Shown here: in pieces, positions 45,514 to 56,570 of the stretch
Position numbering within the stretch: the first letter of the stretch is position 1
Layout of the letters: each line of letters begins with the position of its first letter
Source of the DNA: Wyeomyia smithii
Taxonomy: Eukaryota; Arthropoda; Insecta; Diptera; Culicidae
Length of the DNA: 64,000 nucleotides
Assembly (NCBI RefSeq): GCF_029784165.1
Contig: NC_073696.1
Coordinates: 175,202,912 to 175,266,911 of the forward strand
Direction: 5' to 3'
Program-made: the position numbers and the translations under genes
The notes under the pieces: generated by a model
What the model was told of the DNA's origin: nothing
What the model saw: only the letters and a program-made list of their open reading frames with translations
Database searches by the model: none

Positions 45514-46413
45514 ATATTGGTATCGCTTGTAAAACGTTGAAAATAATGTTTTGTTTAAATACTATCACTTATAATAGTATATAAATATAATAAGCTGAAG
45601 ATACCAGGTGTGAATAAATTCTATCCCAACTTCAAGACCTGTCTACGAGGCAGATAATTTTTATTAGAAGTCTGTAAAATAACTATTACTAAATATTTTT
45701 TTGATTGAAACGAATCAAATTTTTTCGTGTTTGAACTGCATGCTTACCTATATCAAATAACTATTATTGATTAATATCCATGAATGAAAAAAAAAATCTT
45801 TTCCTATTAGTGCGATTTTGCTATTGCAGAAAGTATCACAGAGTGCAGCAAACAGTAATAACTAAATACTTATTTTTATACCTTTGTTCTTCTGTTTATC
45901 CCATTAAACACCAGACAACCCACTGACCAAGTCTCGCTTTCGCTTTCTGGTTTGAAGTTTCATTCCCACGAAAATCCAAGCAGGCAGCAGAACAAGTTCT
46001 CAGAATGGCTGTCCGGTGCATGTTCGTCTGTCTTGAGTTTAAGCAGAATTGTCCAGGTTAAAGTATGCTTCATTAACCTTTGAAGTGGTGTCAAGTCAAG
46101 CAACCATCGTGCGAGGCAATTACGATTTAATGCTCGAACTCTCTTTTAACGGGTGACATCATTATATTGCGAACGTGTTTGGCACAAAACAATACGGAAT
46201 TTGTACATGGCATTTAGAGACAATTTTCAGAGAAAACTCCACGTGATGGGAGAATGGTCGCGGTTCAAGATGTAAGCAGAGTCGGGTGATACGATGTTAT
46301 GTGGTTAGAAAGAAATTCGTTCTCCAGCTATCCTTTTATCTAAAAATGTACATTGCATCACTTATAAGGGATTAGGGCTATTTTTTTCATATCTGTAAAT
46401 TTCTGCTGAATAT
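45514..46413. other. No gene or element recognised
   Basis: Anonymous AT-rich sequence. Confidence 0.4.
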
Positions 46414-46539
46414 TCTATACCTATAAAAATGCAGTCCAGTCTGTCTGTCTGTCTGTCTGATCCATATAGGCTCGGAAACTACCGAAGCGATCTACGTGAA
46501 AATTTGTATGTAGAGGTTTTAGGGGCCGAGAAAGGTTCC

Positions 46540-46985
46540 TGTGATGGTTTCAGACCCTCCCTCTTCTGGAAGGGAGGGGTCCCATACAAATGAAACACAA
46601 ATTTCTGCACATCTCAAGAACTAACCAAGTAAATAGAACCAAATTTGGTAGCTGGATGTTTTTAGGGGTGATAAATATATCCATAATGGTTTGACACTCC
46701 TCCCTCTTTTACAAGGGAGGGGTCCCATAAAAATGAAACACGAATTTCGCACAGCTCGAGAACCAATCAACAAAATACAACCGAATTTGGTATGTGAATG
46801 TTTTTAGAGGCAACATGTCCATAACGATTCGACTCCCCTCCCTCTTCTGTGAGGGAGGGGTTCCAAACAAATGAAACTCAAATTTCGCACAGCTCGAGAA
46901 CCAATCAAGCAAATATAACCAAATTTGGCAAGTGGATGTTTTTAGGTGTAACAAACATGTCCATAATGTTTCGACACCCTTCCTT
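46540..46985. repeat. Tandem array 1: about 140-bp unit, three copies
   Basis: The units share CCAAATTTGG...GGATGTTTTTAG, then CTCCCTCTT...GGGAGGGGTCCCA, then AATGAAAC and GCACAGCTCGAGAACCAAT. Unit starts fall near 46650, 46791 and 46919. The GGGAGGG block is an internal inverted repeat with CCTCCCTC. Confidence 0.8.
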
Positions 46986-47019
46986 CTTCTGGCATGTCTC
47001 CAAATACCATTTCTAAATC

Positions 47020-47790
47020 CAAGATGGCGACTTCCGGTTTCTGGGAAACAGCGGCAAATGACCAAATACCACCCAACATGGCTATTTCCGGAATTGTTAT
47101 GATGCACTGAAGCCACAAATCGACCTCAGACAACATTTTGAATTGTAAGATGGCGACTTCCGGTGTCCGGAACAGTCCAAAGTGACTTAATACCACCCAA
47201 TATGAGTATCTTCGGAACCAAAATGATGCAAGGAGCTAAAAATTGACATCAGACACCATTATGAATTGTAAGATGGCAACTTCTGGTTTCAAAAAAAAAC
47301 GGCCAAAAATGGCCGATTTCCATGCAATATGAGTATCTTCGGAACCAGAATGATACACAGGAGCTAGAATCGACCACAGACACCATTTTGAATTCTAAGA
47401 TGGTGACATCCGGTTTCTGAAAAAACAGCCGAAAATGACCAAATAACACCCAATATGGGTGTTTCTCAAGCCAGAATGACACTCAGGGGCTAGAGATTGT
47501 CTCCAACTGAAATCCAAGATGGCGACTCACGGTTTCTGATAAACAGCCTGAAGGGACCAAATACCACCCAATATGAGTATCACCGGATCCAGAATGATGC
47601 AAGGAGCTAAAAATTAACCTCAGACACCAGTTTGAATTGTAAAATGGCAATTTCTGGGAAACAGCCGAAAATAACCGAATACTACTACATATGGATATGT
47701 CCGTTATCGAAATGATGCAAAGAAGCCAAGCATTGACCCTGGACACCATTTTGAATTCGAAGATGACCACTTTCAGAAAACAACGAAAAT
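47020..47790. repeat. Tandem array 2: about 122-bp minisatellite, seven copies
   Basis: Each unit begins near AAGATGGCGACTTCCGGTTT and contains CAAATACCACCCAATATG and CAGACACCATTTTGAATT. Starts near 47022, 47148, 47269, 47396, 47516, 47637 and 47759 give spacings of 120-127 bp. Later units are more diverged. Confidence 0.85.
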
Positions 47791-47985
47791 AACTGAAATG
47801 CACCCAATATATTTCCGGAATAGAGGTGATGTACAAAAGCTAAAAGTTGAGGATGTTGCATTCCGATAAAACCAATCATTTCAAACGATATAAACAAATC
47901 GTAAGGAATCAATGAATTTGAAATGTTTAAAAAATATTAAATTGAACAGTAAAATAGGCAGGACGAAGTTTGCCGGGTCAGCTAG

Positions 47986-48590
47986 TATATCAATAAAAAA
48001 ATAGATATCCCTCGTCAGAGTGTGTGTAGTCATTGTCAGTACATATTCAGTTTTTTTTCACTTTCTCATAAATTTCTGCTGGTCCTTCGTATATCCTTTG
48101 GTCATGCGAAGTTCGCGATTCATCATATCTCAATTGGTTTTGATCGAATAAAGTTCAGGGCAGTTTGGTGGGTTTTGCACAATGTACATTTCAAATCTAA
48201 ATCTTTCATACCCTCTGGGCGAAACTTTGCGAAACAACAAGTTTCTTAATCGCATGTGCATGTGTTTTGTGCATTGTGATTGATTTTTATCCCGCTCTGA
48301 GGTCCAATGCCAATCGTTACTAACACCTTTGGAAATTCACTAAAACAGTCTTATTATGTATGTAGGATTTTTCATGAGAGGTATAAATAACAATATGAAG
48401 AGAAACTGAGCATTTGGTTAATTTCAGTCAAGTATGAAAAAAAGTTATCCAGGTTTGAAAGTGTCGCAATAAATACCATTGAATTATTGGAGTGCATTAT
48501 TTTACTCATTTTTTCAATAGTATCCAACAAAAAGATACTGACTTTCATTATTTCTTTAAATTCTCGGCAATTTTTTTTTAACGTGATGAG
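47986..48590. other. No gene recognised
   Basis: Anonymous. It contains the left target duplication of the next element at 48583-48590. Confidence 0.4.
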
Positions 48591-49352
48591 TAGGGACAGT
48601 GGCAAATCGCGATTTCGCGGAAGCCGCGAAAATCCAGCATCGGCCGCGAAATTAGCAAAGATCCACGAAATGCCGCGAAATCCAGCAACATGGACAACAC
48701 TAAAGATTAATGGGCACCTCGATGGCAACGGGAGGCCTTTTCCTACGCAACCAATAAGATGGAATAGTACTACTGCTCTCAACGAGATTTCGTTAGCCTG
48801 GGCTGAATTGTTTTCGGACGGTTCGGTTACTAGATCCTCTTCGAGCAAAGATTTTAGCGATTGGGGACCTGCATGATAGAATCCTGTAGTGTGCAAAATC
48901 GAAGTTGCAAAATGTATTTACCTACTTAGTTAGTTCAAGTAGCGACGACAGTGGGATTTGATATTATAATTACGGTAAGTATTCGAAACGCGGACGGTTT
49001 CTCGGACTTTTCCGGTTGGCAAATAAACATTTATCGATTCCCGGAAACTCGGTAGATGTGGAATGCAGTGTGAGTAAGAATATTTGAATAATACGTGCAT
49101 GCCGACACCAAAATATGATTGAAGACAATTTGACACAGTAGTCCGTACTGCAAAGAAATCCTGAATCGTACGATTAAATTACTGTATATTAAATTAAATA
49201 AAACAGTTTTTATTGTTTTTACCAAAAAAGCACTATATTAAATATTTATTCATCAAAGAAAAAGTTATTGTGAAATCACCCCGAATTTTGATTATTATTT
49301 ATTTTGCCACCCGCTAATTTTTAACTTTTTTGCCGCGAATTACCACTCTCTA
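48591..49352. mobile_element. hAT-type non-autonomous element, 762 bp
   Basis: Flanked by the identical 8-mer GTGATGAG (48583-48590 and 49353-49360). The ends TAGGGACAGTGGCAAATCGC and GCGAATTACCACTCTCTA are imperfect inverted repeats, and TAGRG is a usual hAT start. Near the left end CGCGAAA-type words recur (CGCGATTTCGCGG, GCCGCGAAA). A GC-richer block at 48690-48880 differs in composition from the rest and stays open on both strands. Confidence 0.8.
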
Positions 49353-49360
49353 GTGATGAG

Positions 49361-49911
49361 GTAGTAACAGCACTGTATGTGTGTCTCTACTGGATTACAA
49401 AGGGAACATTCATAAATGACGTAGCATTTGAGGGGGGGGGGGGTTTGCAGTTTTCTGACGAAATGTGACGAGGGGGAGGGTGGGGGTTCAAGCCAAGCTA
49501 CGTAGCAAACATGAAACTAAGAAAAAAATTTGAATTTTTTCTAATTGTTCTTTTTTATCACTGTTTTGTCTGCTAAGGGTCATTTTTATTCCTTTCTTGT
49601 CTTTTCTTGTTCATTAATGACTCAAGGTATGTTTTGGATAACAAAATTTGCAAAAAAAAATTATAGGGGAGGGGGGAATAGAAGGGTAGTGTAACAACAT
49701 TCAAACTGTTATTTATCGCTTAAAATAAATAGAAGAGTAGTTTAGTCAATAGTCGATTTGAAAACAACATTCAAACTGTTATTCATCGCTTGAAATAAAT
49801 AGAAGGGTTCCAAATCAACCTTTCAAATTTCGGAGGTCTCAAAAGTTTCGTCTTCTCGAAAAAAGTATCCATGCCATATTTCAGCTCAATCGTGCCGTAT
49901 CCTCATACATA
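49361..49911. other. Repeat relics, no gene
   Basis: A G-rich tract (49433-49500) with ATGACGTAG...CTACGTAGC looks like a decayed MITE. Bases 49690-49810 are a tandem pair of AACATTCAAACTGTTATT units about 71 bp apart. Bases 49815-49905 match, in reverse, the repeat at 55740-56200. Confidence 0.45.
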
Positions 49912-50357
49912 CAGGTCGGACTCGATTATCCGGAGTTTCGAAAATTATTTCACTCCAGATAACTGAATTCTCCAGATAATCAAGTCGACTTTTAATGTAT
50001 ATTTTTTTATTTTTTTTTATCGAAAACAATCAGTTTGTTAATAAAAAGAATATAGTAGGTACTCGGTGAATATTCCGACATAAAATATAAAAATTAATGA
50101 CTGTATGCCGATGTTCGTCAAATAAGGAAAATAAAATCATGATGAGATGAATCAATCGTTTCACATTGAGTGAACTACGCAGCATATAGCGCAAAATACC
50201 GCATCAAATTTGGCATTTCTATATAGAATCGACCAAAAGACAAACGTCACAAATGTGAACAAAATCCGAAGAAAAAAGAAGCCCGGATAATCGAACCATT
50301 TTCTCCTTATAATCGAGCCCCGAATAATCGAGCTTCCGAATAATCGTGTCCGACCTA
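49912..50357. mobile_element. pogo/Tc1-like MITE, TA-flanked
   Basis: Ends CAGGTCGGACTCGATTATCC and ATAATCGTGTCCGACCTA, flanked by TA on both sides. Inner repeats of ATTATC/GATAAT words (ATTATCCGG, ATAATCGAGC) recur several times near each end. 446 bp, no transposase. Confidence 0.75.
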
Positions 50358-50967
50358 TAGTCACAAAATTCCATTTTCACGCACGCTTGATACAACCTTT
50401 TGTTGCATAGTCTGATATAGTATATTTTTCCGATATTCTATCGCTGGGACGAAAAGCTGATGCTAGACACCTTGTTCACCAGAAAAGTAACAACGACGCA
50501 CACTGTTTGCAAACCCGCAATAACGTGATCGAAATTATTTTTGCCCAAAAAAATAGATTTTGGAGCCGTAGTGTAGTCAGCATAGTGATTTTATTAATTA
50601 TTCTCCATTTTAGAGAAGTTGAAATTTTGTGATCAATCTATCTGAAAGAGAAAAACGAAATTTATTTTTCTCATTTTTGCGCATAAAAATCCACTTTGCT
50701 GGTTAAAGTTATAACACCTTTTATAAGAAACAACGTTGTCGAAAACACCATAATTCTACCTGCCAATTTAAATAAACCATTGCGGATATTTTTAGAATGC
50801 ACCTTGAAAATTTTTTTTCTATATACCTTTTTATAGTAATTTTATAGAATTTTTTAATGTTCATGTAAAACACACAAGTTCACCGAAGAAAGTTTACTAT
50901 TGTCTCTTATATTTATTTATATATCAAAGAATTTCATTAACATGATGCACTAATGAACTAACAGGTA

Positions 50968-51839
50968 CCCAAGTAACACACAAAACATGTTAGAAAATAA
51001 GTAACAACGAAAGTAGTCATATAAGTGTACTACAAGCGCAATTGAAAACTTGTGTTATTATATTGTGTTTGAAGTTGGTTTTCATCAGTAATACAACCGC
51101 ATTTCGAAAACAAGCTCGTTTTTTCTGGTTTTGGAGATGTTTTTAATAACATGAGTTCAGGAATGACAATCACTATCACTTGGTCTTTTCGTAAGACATT
51201 ACACAATCTAATAACAACACTACGTACCTGTAAAATGCTTTTCCTTAGTACAGTAGTCGTAGCATTTAACACCTAACTTAAAATTACTTGATCAAATTAT
51301 TATTGAAATTATATGAACGATTACTATACTTATTCGGAGCGGTTTTGACGCGCCATCAAAAGATAAACAAAACCCTTGCAGTGTAACCAATATCACTTCA
51401 GATTTTTGTTATTGTATATCTAACAACGTTTTCTAGTTTTGTTAGATTTTATATTCAGATAACGTTGAAACTATGCGAAAACAATTTCAATATTCAAGCG
51501 AAAGAAACAACTCTTTTTGAATGGTTGAATATTATTTCTTGTCATCATTTTATAATCAATTAAAACTGCCACTGAAAAAAGAAATTGCCGATCTAGTTGC
51601 ACTGCGCAGACATAACACATTTGCGCATGCGCTGGTTAACAGTTGTCATAGCAACAGATTTGCGTATTGCCGTATTAGTACTCGAGATATATTTTGCCAC
51701 TTAATTATATCAAGTTGGCTTGCTTTCATGCAGAATCGGTACTTGTTCTACTAGCCTTCATGTTTTGCGCTTTTCTGGTGATATTGATGTCATGGAATAG
51801 GTAACGTCAACTATTCAATACCAACGTGTGTTACTTGGG
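50968..51839. mobile_element. TA-type MITE with CCCAAGTAACACA ends, 872 bp
   Basis: CCCAAGTAACACA and TGTGTTACTTGGG are exact inverted repeats, flanked by TA (50966-50967 and 51840-51841). Words such as GTTATTA and TAACAAC recur inside. The 77-codon ORF at 51521 has no known domain. Confidence 0.82.
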
Positions 51840-51917
51840 TATCTACACAGAGAGAATTAAAGCGACAGCGAGAAACAAATGCCTGTATCTGGGTTGAATG
51901 CTGTTTGATTCATTGTA
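51840..51917. other. Short spacer
   Basis: Lies between the TA-type MITE and the LINE tail; nothing recognised. Confidence 0.4.
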
Positions 51918-54043
51918 ATTGTAATTGTAATTGTAATTGTTTATTGGACATAGGCTCTTAGCCCGTTACCCCTCTTAAATCTAGATACAATACATGTTTG
52001 CGTTTAAGTATATAGCTGATTTCTTAAGTATAATTTGAGTCTTCTTCGAATTACTTCTGGAGTCATATTTACAGAGATTACGTCCTGCAGTTCATTGAAC
52101 TCGTTCATAAATCTGCTGGTGGGTTCGTGTTGTGTGTAGTTCCTCGTTCTCAATGGAGGATCAAAGACCCTCCGACGACGAAGAGAAACCGGGCTTTCGT
52201 TGAAATTAAGTCGGTCCAACAGGTAAGAGCTTTCAATCCGTCCACTGAGTATGTTGCAGAAAAACACAATATCTGCGATCTTATGCCTGCTACTGATTGT
52301 TTCAAAATCTACTAGACAGCAAAGGTTTTCGTATTCAGGTAGTTCGTCATTCCATCCAAGGTGTCTTAAAGCGAATTTCACGAATTTACGCTGAACTGAT
52401 TCAAGTCGTTGTTTTTGCACTAGGTGGTGGACCTAGGTGGCTACCCTGTGAGACACCTGACTGAACACCAAAGGTACTGGATGTTTTGTTGAATATTTTG
52501 ACGTATTGCATTCTGTTTTTAAGGTATGTCTTGATCCATGCCAACAACTTCCCATTAATATCAAAATGGGCTGCGGCTCGTAAAATGCTATCTATTCCAA
52601 CCACATCAAAGGCCTTGCTCATGTCCGTATATACACAATCGACTTGATACCCTTTAGACATATAATCTGTGACCATAGAGGAGAATTCACAAAGATTCGT
52701 CACAACCGATTTTCCTTTCAAGAATCCGTGTTGTGCAGTTGAAACGCGCTCTCGGATTCGTTCGTAGAGATGTGAGTAGACTAATCGTTCGAATAACTTA
52801 GGAACCGCGGACTAAATCGCTACCCCCCTGTAGTTCTCCGCATGCGATCGAGAGCCTTTTATATGAATTGGGGTTATATGAGAGATCTTCCAAAGAGATG
52901 GAAAATGACCGGATGACAACGAGAAGCTGAAAAGAAAAGAAAGAGGTTCAACTAGTTCATCCTTGAATTCTTTAACCAACTTTGCTGGAAGTCTGTCCGG
53001 TCCAGCTGACTTACCAGAATCCAGCTCAGACAGCGCTTGTCTTATTTCTTCACGACGTAACTCCAGCAGATCGGTGTCAGGTTCAACTGGATTGTTCACT
53101 TCCTCGTTGTTGTCAATTCGATAAACATTTTTGAAATATTCAGCGAAAAGTTCGGCGGTTTCCTGTCCGTTGTGTGAAAATCAATTTCCATACCTCATCA
53201 CTTCCGGTATTCCGTTGACTCTACGCCTGCTATTTACAAATTTCCAGAACGATTCAGGGTTTTCCTTCACTCCATTCTGTATTCCATCGATGTAAACTTG
53301 ATAGGCTTCTCTGTGCAACACTTTGAAGATCCGAAGAAGTTCTTTGTAGGCTGCGACATTCTCTATGGTTCGGTTACGATGCATTCTTTTCAGAGCTCTC
53401 CGTTTGTCTTTAAGAACTTGAATAACTATCGGCGAAAACCATTTCGGGTACGGATTTTCCCCATTCGAGCGTTCCTTAGTCAAGGGGGCAAACCTTGCGA
53501 AAATAGTGAAGATAACAAAGTAAAACGACAAGACATTGAAGTCTAGGCAGTTGCTAATGATCGCTGAACATTCAAGTCCACAATTCAAGACATCGAAAGA
53601 GTTTAGAAATTCTAACATCGATGCCGCATACTGTTGATGACAATCTTTTTCACGTTTAAAATCGTCTTGAGAGATGAAAATAATACTCCACGTAACGTCC
53701 GTTAATGCTGCTTTCACGGACGCCGTGTCCAATAATTCAAGGTTCAGGTGCTTTTTGGACATCCCAACTTCCAGTTCGCGTAGCGCAGCAGTGTTTATTG
53801 TCAATTGCATTGCGTAGTGGTGAATCTCGTTCGCTATTACCGGATCAGTCACAACAATTTGACAAGACTCGGTATCGTCTATTGTGCCGTGTCAAATTAA
53901 TGTTGTGTGAACAAAAAAAAAAAAGACTCGGTATCGGTGGTGAATACAAGATCCAAGTAGGTGCTGTTTGCGTTCGGCAAATCGCAAATTTGCATCAGTC
54001 CAGCTGACAGCAAACCATCAACAATGGCAGCTTCACTCTGAGA
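51918..54043 (-). pseudogene. CR1/L2-like LINE, decayed
   Basis: Read on the minus strand, pieces occur in normal order. The endonuclease end is YLDLVFTT near 53950. A linker follows (FWKFVNSRRRVNGIPEVM near 53200-53260). The RT start is SGKSAGPDRLPAKLVKEF and ITPIHIKGSRS.AENYRGVAI (52812-53099). The catalytic RT block is VYTDMSKAFDVVGIDSIL, then GVSQGSHLGP (52401-52721). The C-terminal domain is SVQRKFVKFALRHLGW (52004-52420). A deletion directly after GSHLGP removes the FADD box, and the pieces lie in several frames. The 3' end is not poly(A) but a short tandem tail, ATTGTA repeated four to five times on the plus strand (51918-51945), as in CR1/L2-type elements. A 47-bp insertion sits at 53878-53924. 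Confidence 0.8.
53878..53924 (+). mobile_element. 47-bp poly(A)-tailed retroposed insertion with 12-bp TSD
   Basis: The 12-mer GACTCGGTATCG stands at 53866-53877 and again at 53925-53936. Between them lie 47 bases ending in twelve A residues. Removing the insert and one 12-mer restores the LINE reading around TDTESCQIVV. This is the pattern of a severely 5'-truncated retroposition event. Confidence 0.88.
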
Positions 54044-54489
54044 AGTAATTCGTAATACTTTAATATAGAAATAGTTTGGATTGCAGATATTTTCAGCTTT
54101 TGTAGATATCTGTTAGTATATTAATGTGATATCGGAGAATCATGGTTTTTGTTATATCAAACAACATTGTAGAACATTGAATAATGATAAATATCACCAT
54201 AAAAAGATTTGTTGTAAAAATAAGTTTCAAGAGGATTCTATATGTAGAAAACTACATAAAAATCCATTTAAATAGGCAGACAGAAGTATGGTGTTTTAAA
54301 TTTTAGGTGAAATAATCACACAATTTCAACTCCTATACCACGGAGAATAAATAATGGAACAACAGGCACTATGGCTTTAAAATCAATTTTTTTTTGATGT
54401 GTGGAAACAGTGTGCGATGGCCGCATGGTAGCAGATTTAGTAGACAATAGAAAAAAAATAGCGATAAAGTTTTTCTTACTTGGTAACTA
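54044..54489. other. No gene or element recognised
   Basis: AT-rich spacer between the LINE and the next MITE. Confidence 0.4.
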
Positions 54490-55502
54490 GGGGAACTGCT
54501 CCATTATTCATCTCATTAAGCCGATATTCACGAAGAATGTACGGATTAAACAACAAATTTTCATGAAATCATTGAACAAATAAACGAAATACGGTTACGT
54601 GCTCTTATAGAACCGTTCAGTATTGTATATTTAGTAAACTTAGCTAGATTTATCCTGAATTTTGTGTAACAAACCATTTTGCACAACGCTCCCATATCCA
54701 TCTCAAAACTTAAATCACTGCTCAATTATTCATCTCACGACGCCCCCATATTCATCACACTGCAGTGCACTGTTAATCATGATTGAATCACATTATCATG
54801 AATGAACGTAGCCGCAGCCCGTCGTAGTAGGTTACCTAGATATCCGCTGTAGTTGTTTACGTGCAAATATTGTAACCTAGGTAACCACAGCAGTGTTGTC
54901 CAATTATATCAATTATGTTGGAATAATTCAACATTTTCAGTATGATTTGTTCGTATTAACAGAAACCGATTTGGCAACTTTTGATTTTCTTCAAGGCAGT
55001 GAAAACAGATGAAAATACATACAGTTGAAATTTAGGAATTGTAGAAATTCATCTCATATATTTCTGCTAATTTAAGCTGTTTTTTGGAAATTTGAGGTGA
55101 ACATTTCAAAGGTTAAAGTATTCTTAGTGTAGTGAGTGATTTTGTTGAGTGATTAAAATAAAAAATTGTCCGCTAGTGATAAGAAAAACTTTGGTTGGCT
55201 GCTGAACGAGTCCCGTTGTAGTCGTACCGAACAATGGGCGGATTTTGTTTTCTGAGGTAGGTGATTGAAATAAATGAGTTTTCGAGTGCAGATACCTGAC
55301 TATTATATCAAATTTAGAGCTTTTAAGTGAGTTTTTGAGGATTCTACTTTACGAGAAATCTAAAGTGAACTGAGAAGAATCCATTCCATGGATTAGCAGA
55401 TCGATTTAGTTGGAAAATATGCGTTTTTTTCTGTTTTCAATTGTGTTTTCATGTTGTATGTGATGAATATATGGGCTGAGATGAATAATGGAGCAGTTCC
55501 CC
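54490..55502. mobile_element. TA-type MITE with GGGGAACTGCTCC ends, 1013 bp
   Basis: The ends GGGGAACTGCTCCATTATTC and GAATAATGGAGCAGTTCCCC are exact inverted repeats, and the match extends to CATCTCA/TGAGATG. TA flanks both sides (54488-54489 and 55503-55504). The word TTATTCATCTCA or close variants recurs inside near 54516, 54690, 54725 and 54748. No ORF of note. Confidence 0.85.
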
Positions 55503-55739
55503 TATAGGTGATTAAAATAAATAAAAAACTAAAAAAGTTGTCAGAGATTTTATTCCCTCCGGGGTTTCAGTAGGTTAGGTTTAGTAGTTTTTTTAGCCTT
55601 AATTTATTTTTTAAATTGGACTTTTTGATAGTCAACGAGTTTTCGAGCTGTAAGAGTTTCCCAGAAAGTCGAATTTGAAAATGATAATATTTTGGAATAA
55701 CAATAGTTTTAGAAGTTTAATGCATTTTAGGACATTCGG

Positions 55740-56200
55740 TTTAAAAAAAATCGGTTTCGACAATTTCATAAGCTTGTGAATTTTTTCATTGGCCAAAAAA
55801 GTGAAACCTTGACATTCCAAAGTCCGACTGGCTTGAGTTTTGCAAGGGGACTTTATTCGAAAAGACGAACCTTTAGGACCTACTGGGAAACGAAATATGA
55901 AGATATTTTTCATTCCAGTGGCTCCTTAGTTCAAATGTTTCTAAGTACCAGAAAGTCTTTAAAAACATTTATTTCATGATAACCAGTTCTCGACGTTCTG
56001 AGGCATTTGGTTCTAAGTTATTTCCAATATCGGAAATTTGAACTACCAGTACATTCTTTCATCGGCACGATTTCTCGAAGATCGATTGAGCTGAAATTTT
56101 GCATTGGAACTTTTTGCGACAAGACGAAACTTTTTACTCCCACCGCTAAACGAAATTCGAAAGTCAAATTTTTCCCAGACATCCCATTGGCACCCTAATT
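55740..56200 (+). repeat. Interspersed repeat, two tandem sub-units
   Basis: Bases 55785-55900 and 56060-56165 are diverged copies of one unit (TTTTGCA.GGGACTTT..., GAC(A)AGACGAA.CTTT, CTA.CG..AAACGAAAT). The same unit occurs at about 11150-11260 in the same orientation and, inverted, at 49815-49905. It ends near CCATTGGCACCCTAATT. Confidence 0.55.
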
Positions 56201-56284
56201 AACAGAGTCGCATCATATCTTTCTTAAAAGAATATGAAGTTGATTCTCGGCCTCTCGGTGTCATCCCGTTCCTGGTAATATCCA

Positions 56285-56570
56285 CAACAATAACAACAAT
56301 ATCGCACGCTAGCCTGGAGGGCTAATAGCGGTCTCGATCAACTAAGATTAGTTGAAAGAATTCGTTATCGATATTGTTTTTGACACATTTTGCATGTTGT
56401 AGGATAACCGATACACCGATACACCGTGGCCCAGCTAAGTCGAGAAAATTTCCAGCTCGTAAATGGATCCTCGACCTGATCAGGCATCGAACCCGACATC
56501 ACAACCGTGTGGGAGAGCCAGCCGACCGACATTGCTAACCACAGAACCACGGGAACCACGGGAAATTTCC
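56285..56570 (-). mobile_element. tRNA-derived SINE, family 1, copy 3
   Basis: On the minus strand it carries TGGTTCTGTGGTTAGCAATG and a near-canonical B box GGTTCGATGCC, then the same body as the other copies and a T/G-rich end (ATATTGTTGTTATTGTTG). It sits inside a sequence related to the Helitron minisatellite. Confidence 0.85.

Larger units (their letters stand above)
46414..47985 (+). mobile_element. Non-autonomous Helitron-like element
   Basis: The 5' end starts TCTATACCTATAAAAATGCAG, followed by a CTGT/GTCT simple run. The 3' end is GGCAGGACGAAGTTTGCCGG, then GTCAGCTAG, followed by T. A 5' TC, a short hairpin close to the 3' end and a CTRR terminus before T are Helitron features. No Rep/helicase gene is present. 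The interior consists of two distinct tandem arrays, listed separately. The ORFs in this region are by-products of the arrays. Confidence 0.7.

Noticed and set aside
46709..47912. Several minus-strand ORFs of 75-135 codons with related sequences
   Set aside because: They follow the tandem units of the Helitron-like arrays, and their repeats reflect DNA periodicity, not protein repeats.
48372..48896. 174-codon minus-strand ORF
   Set aside because: It crosses the edge of the hAT-type element, so it cannot be a native gene as it stands; no domain is seen.
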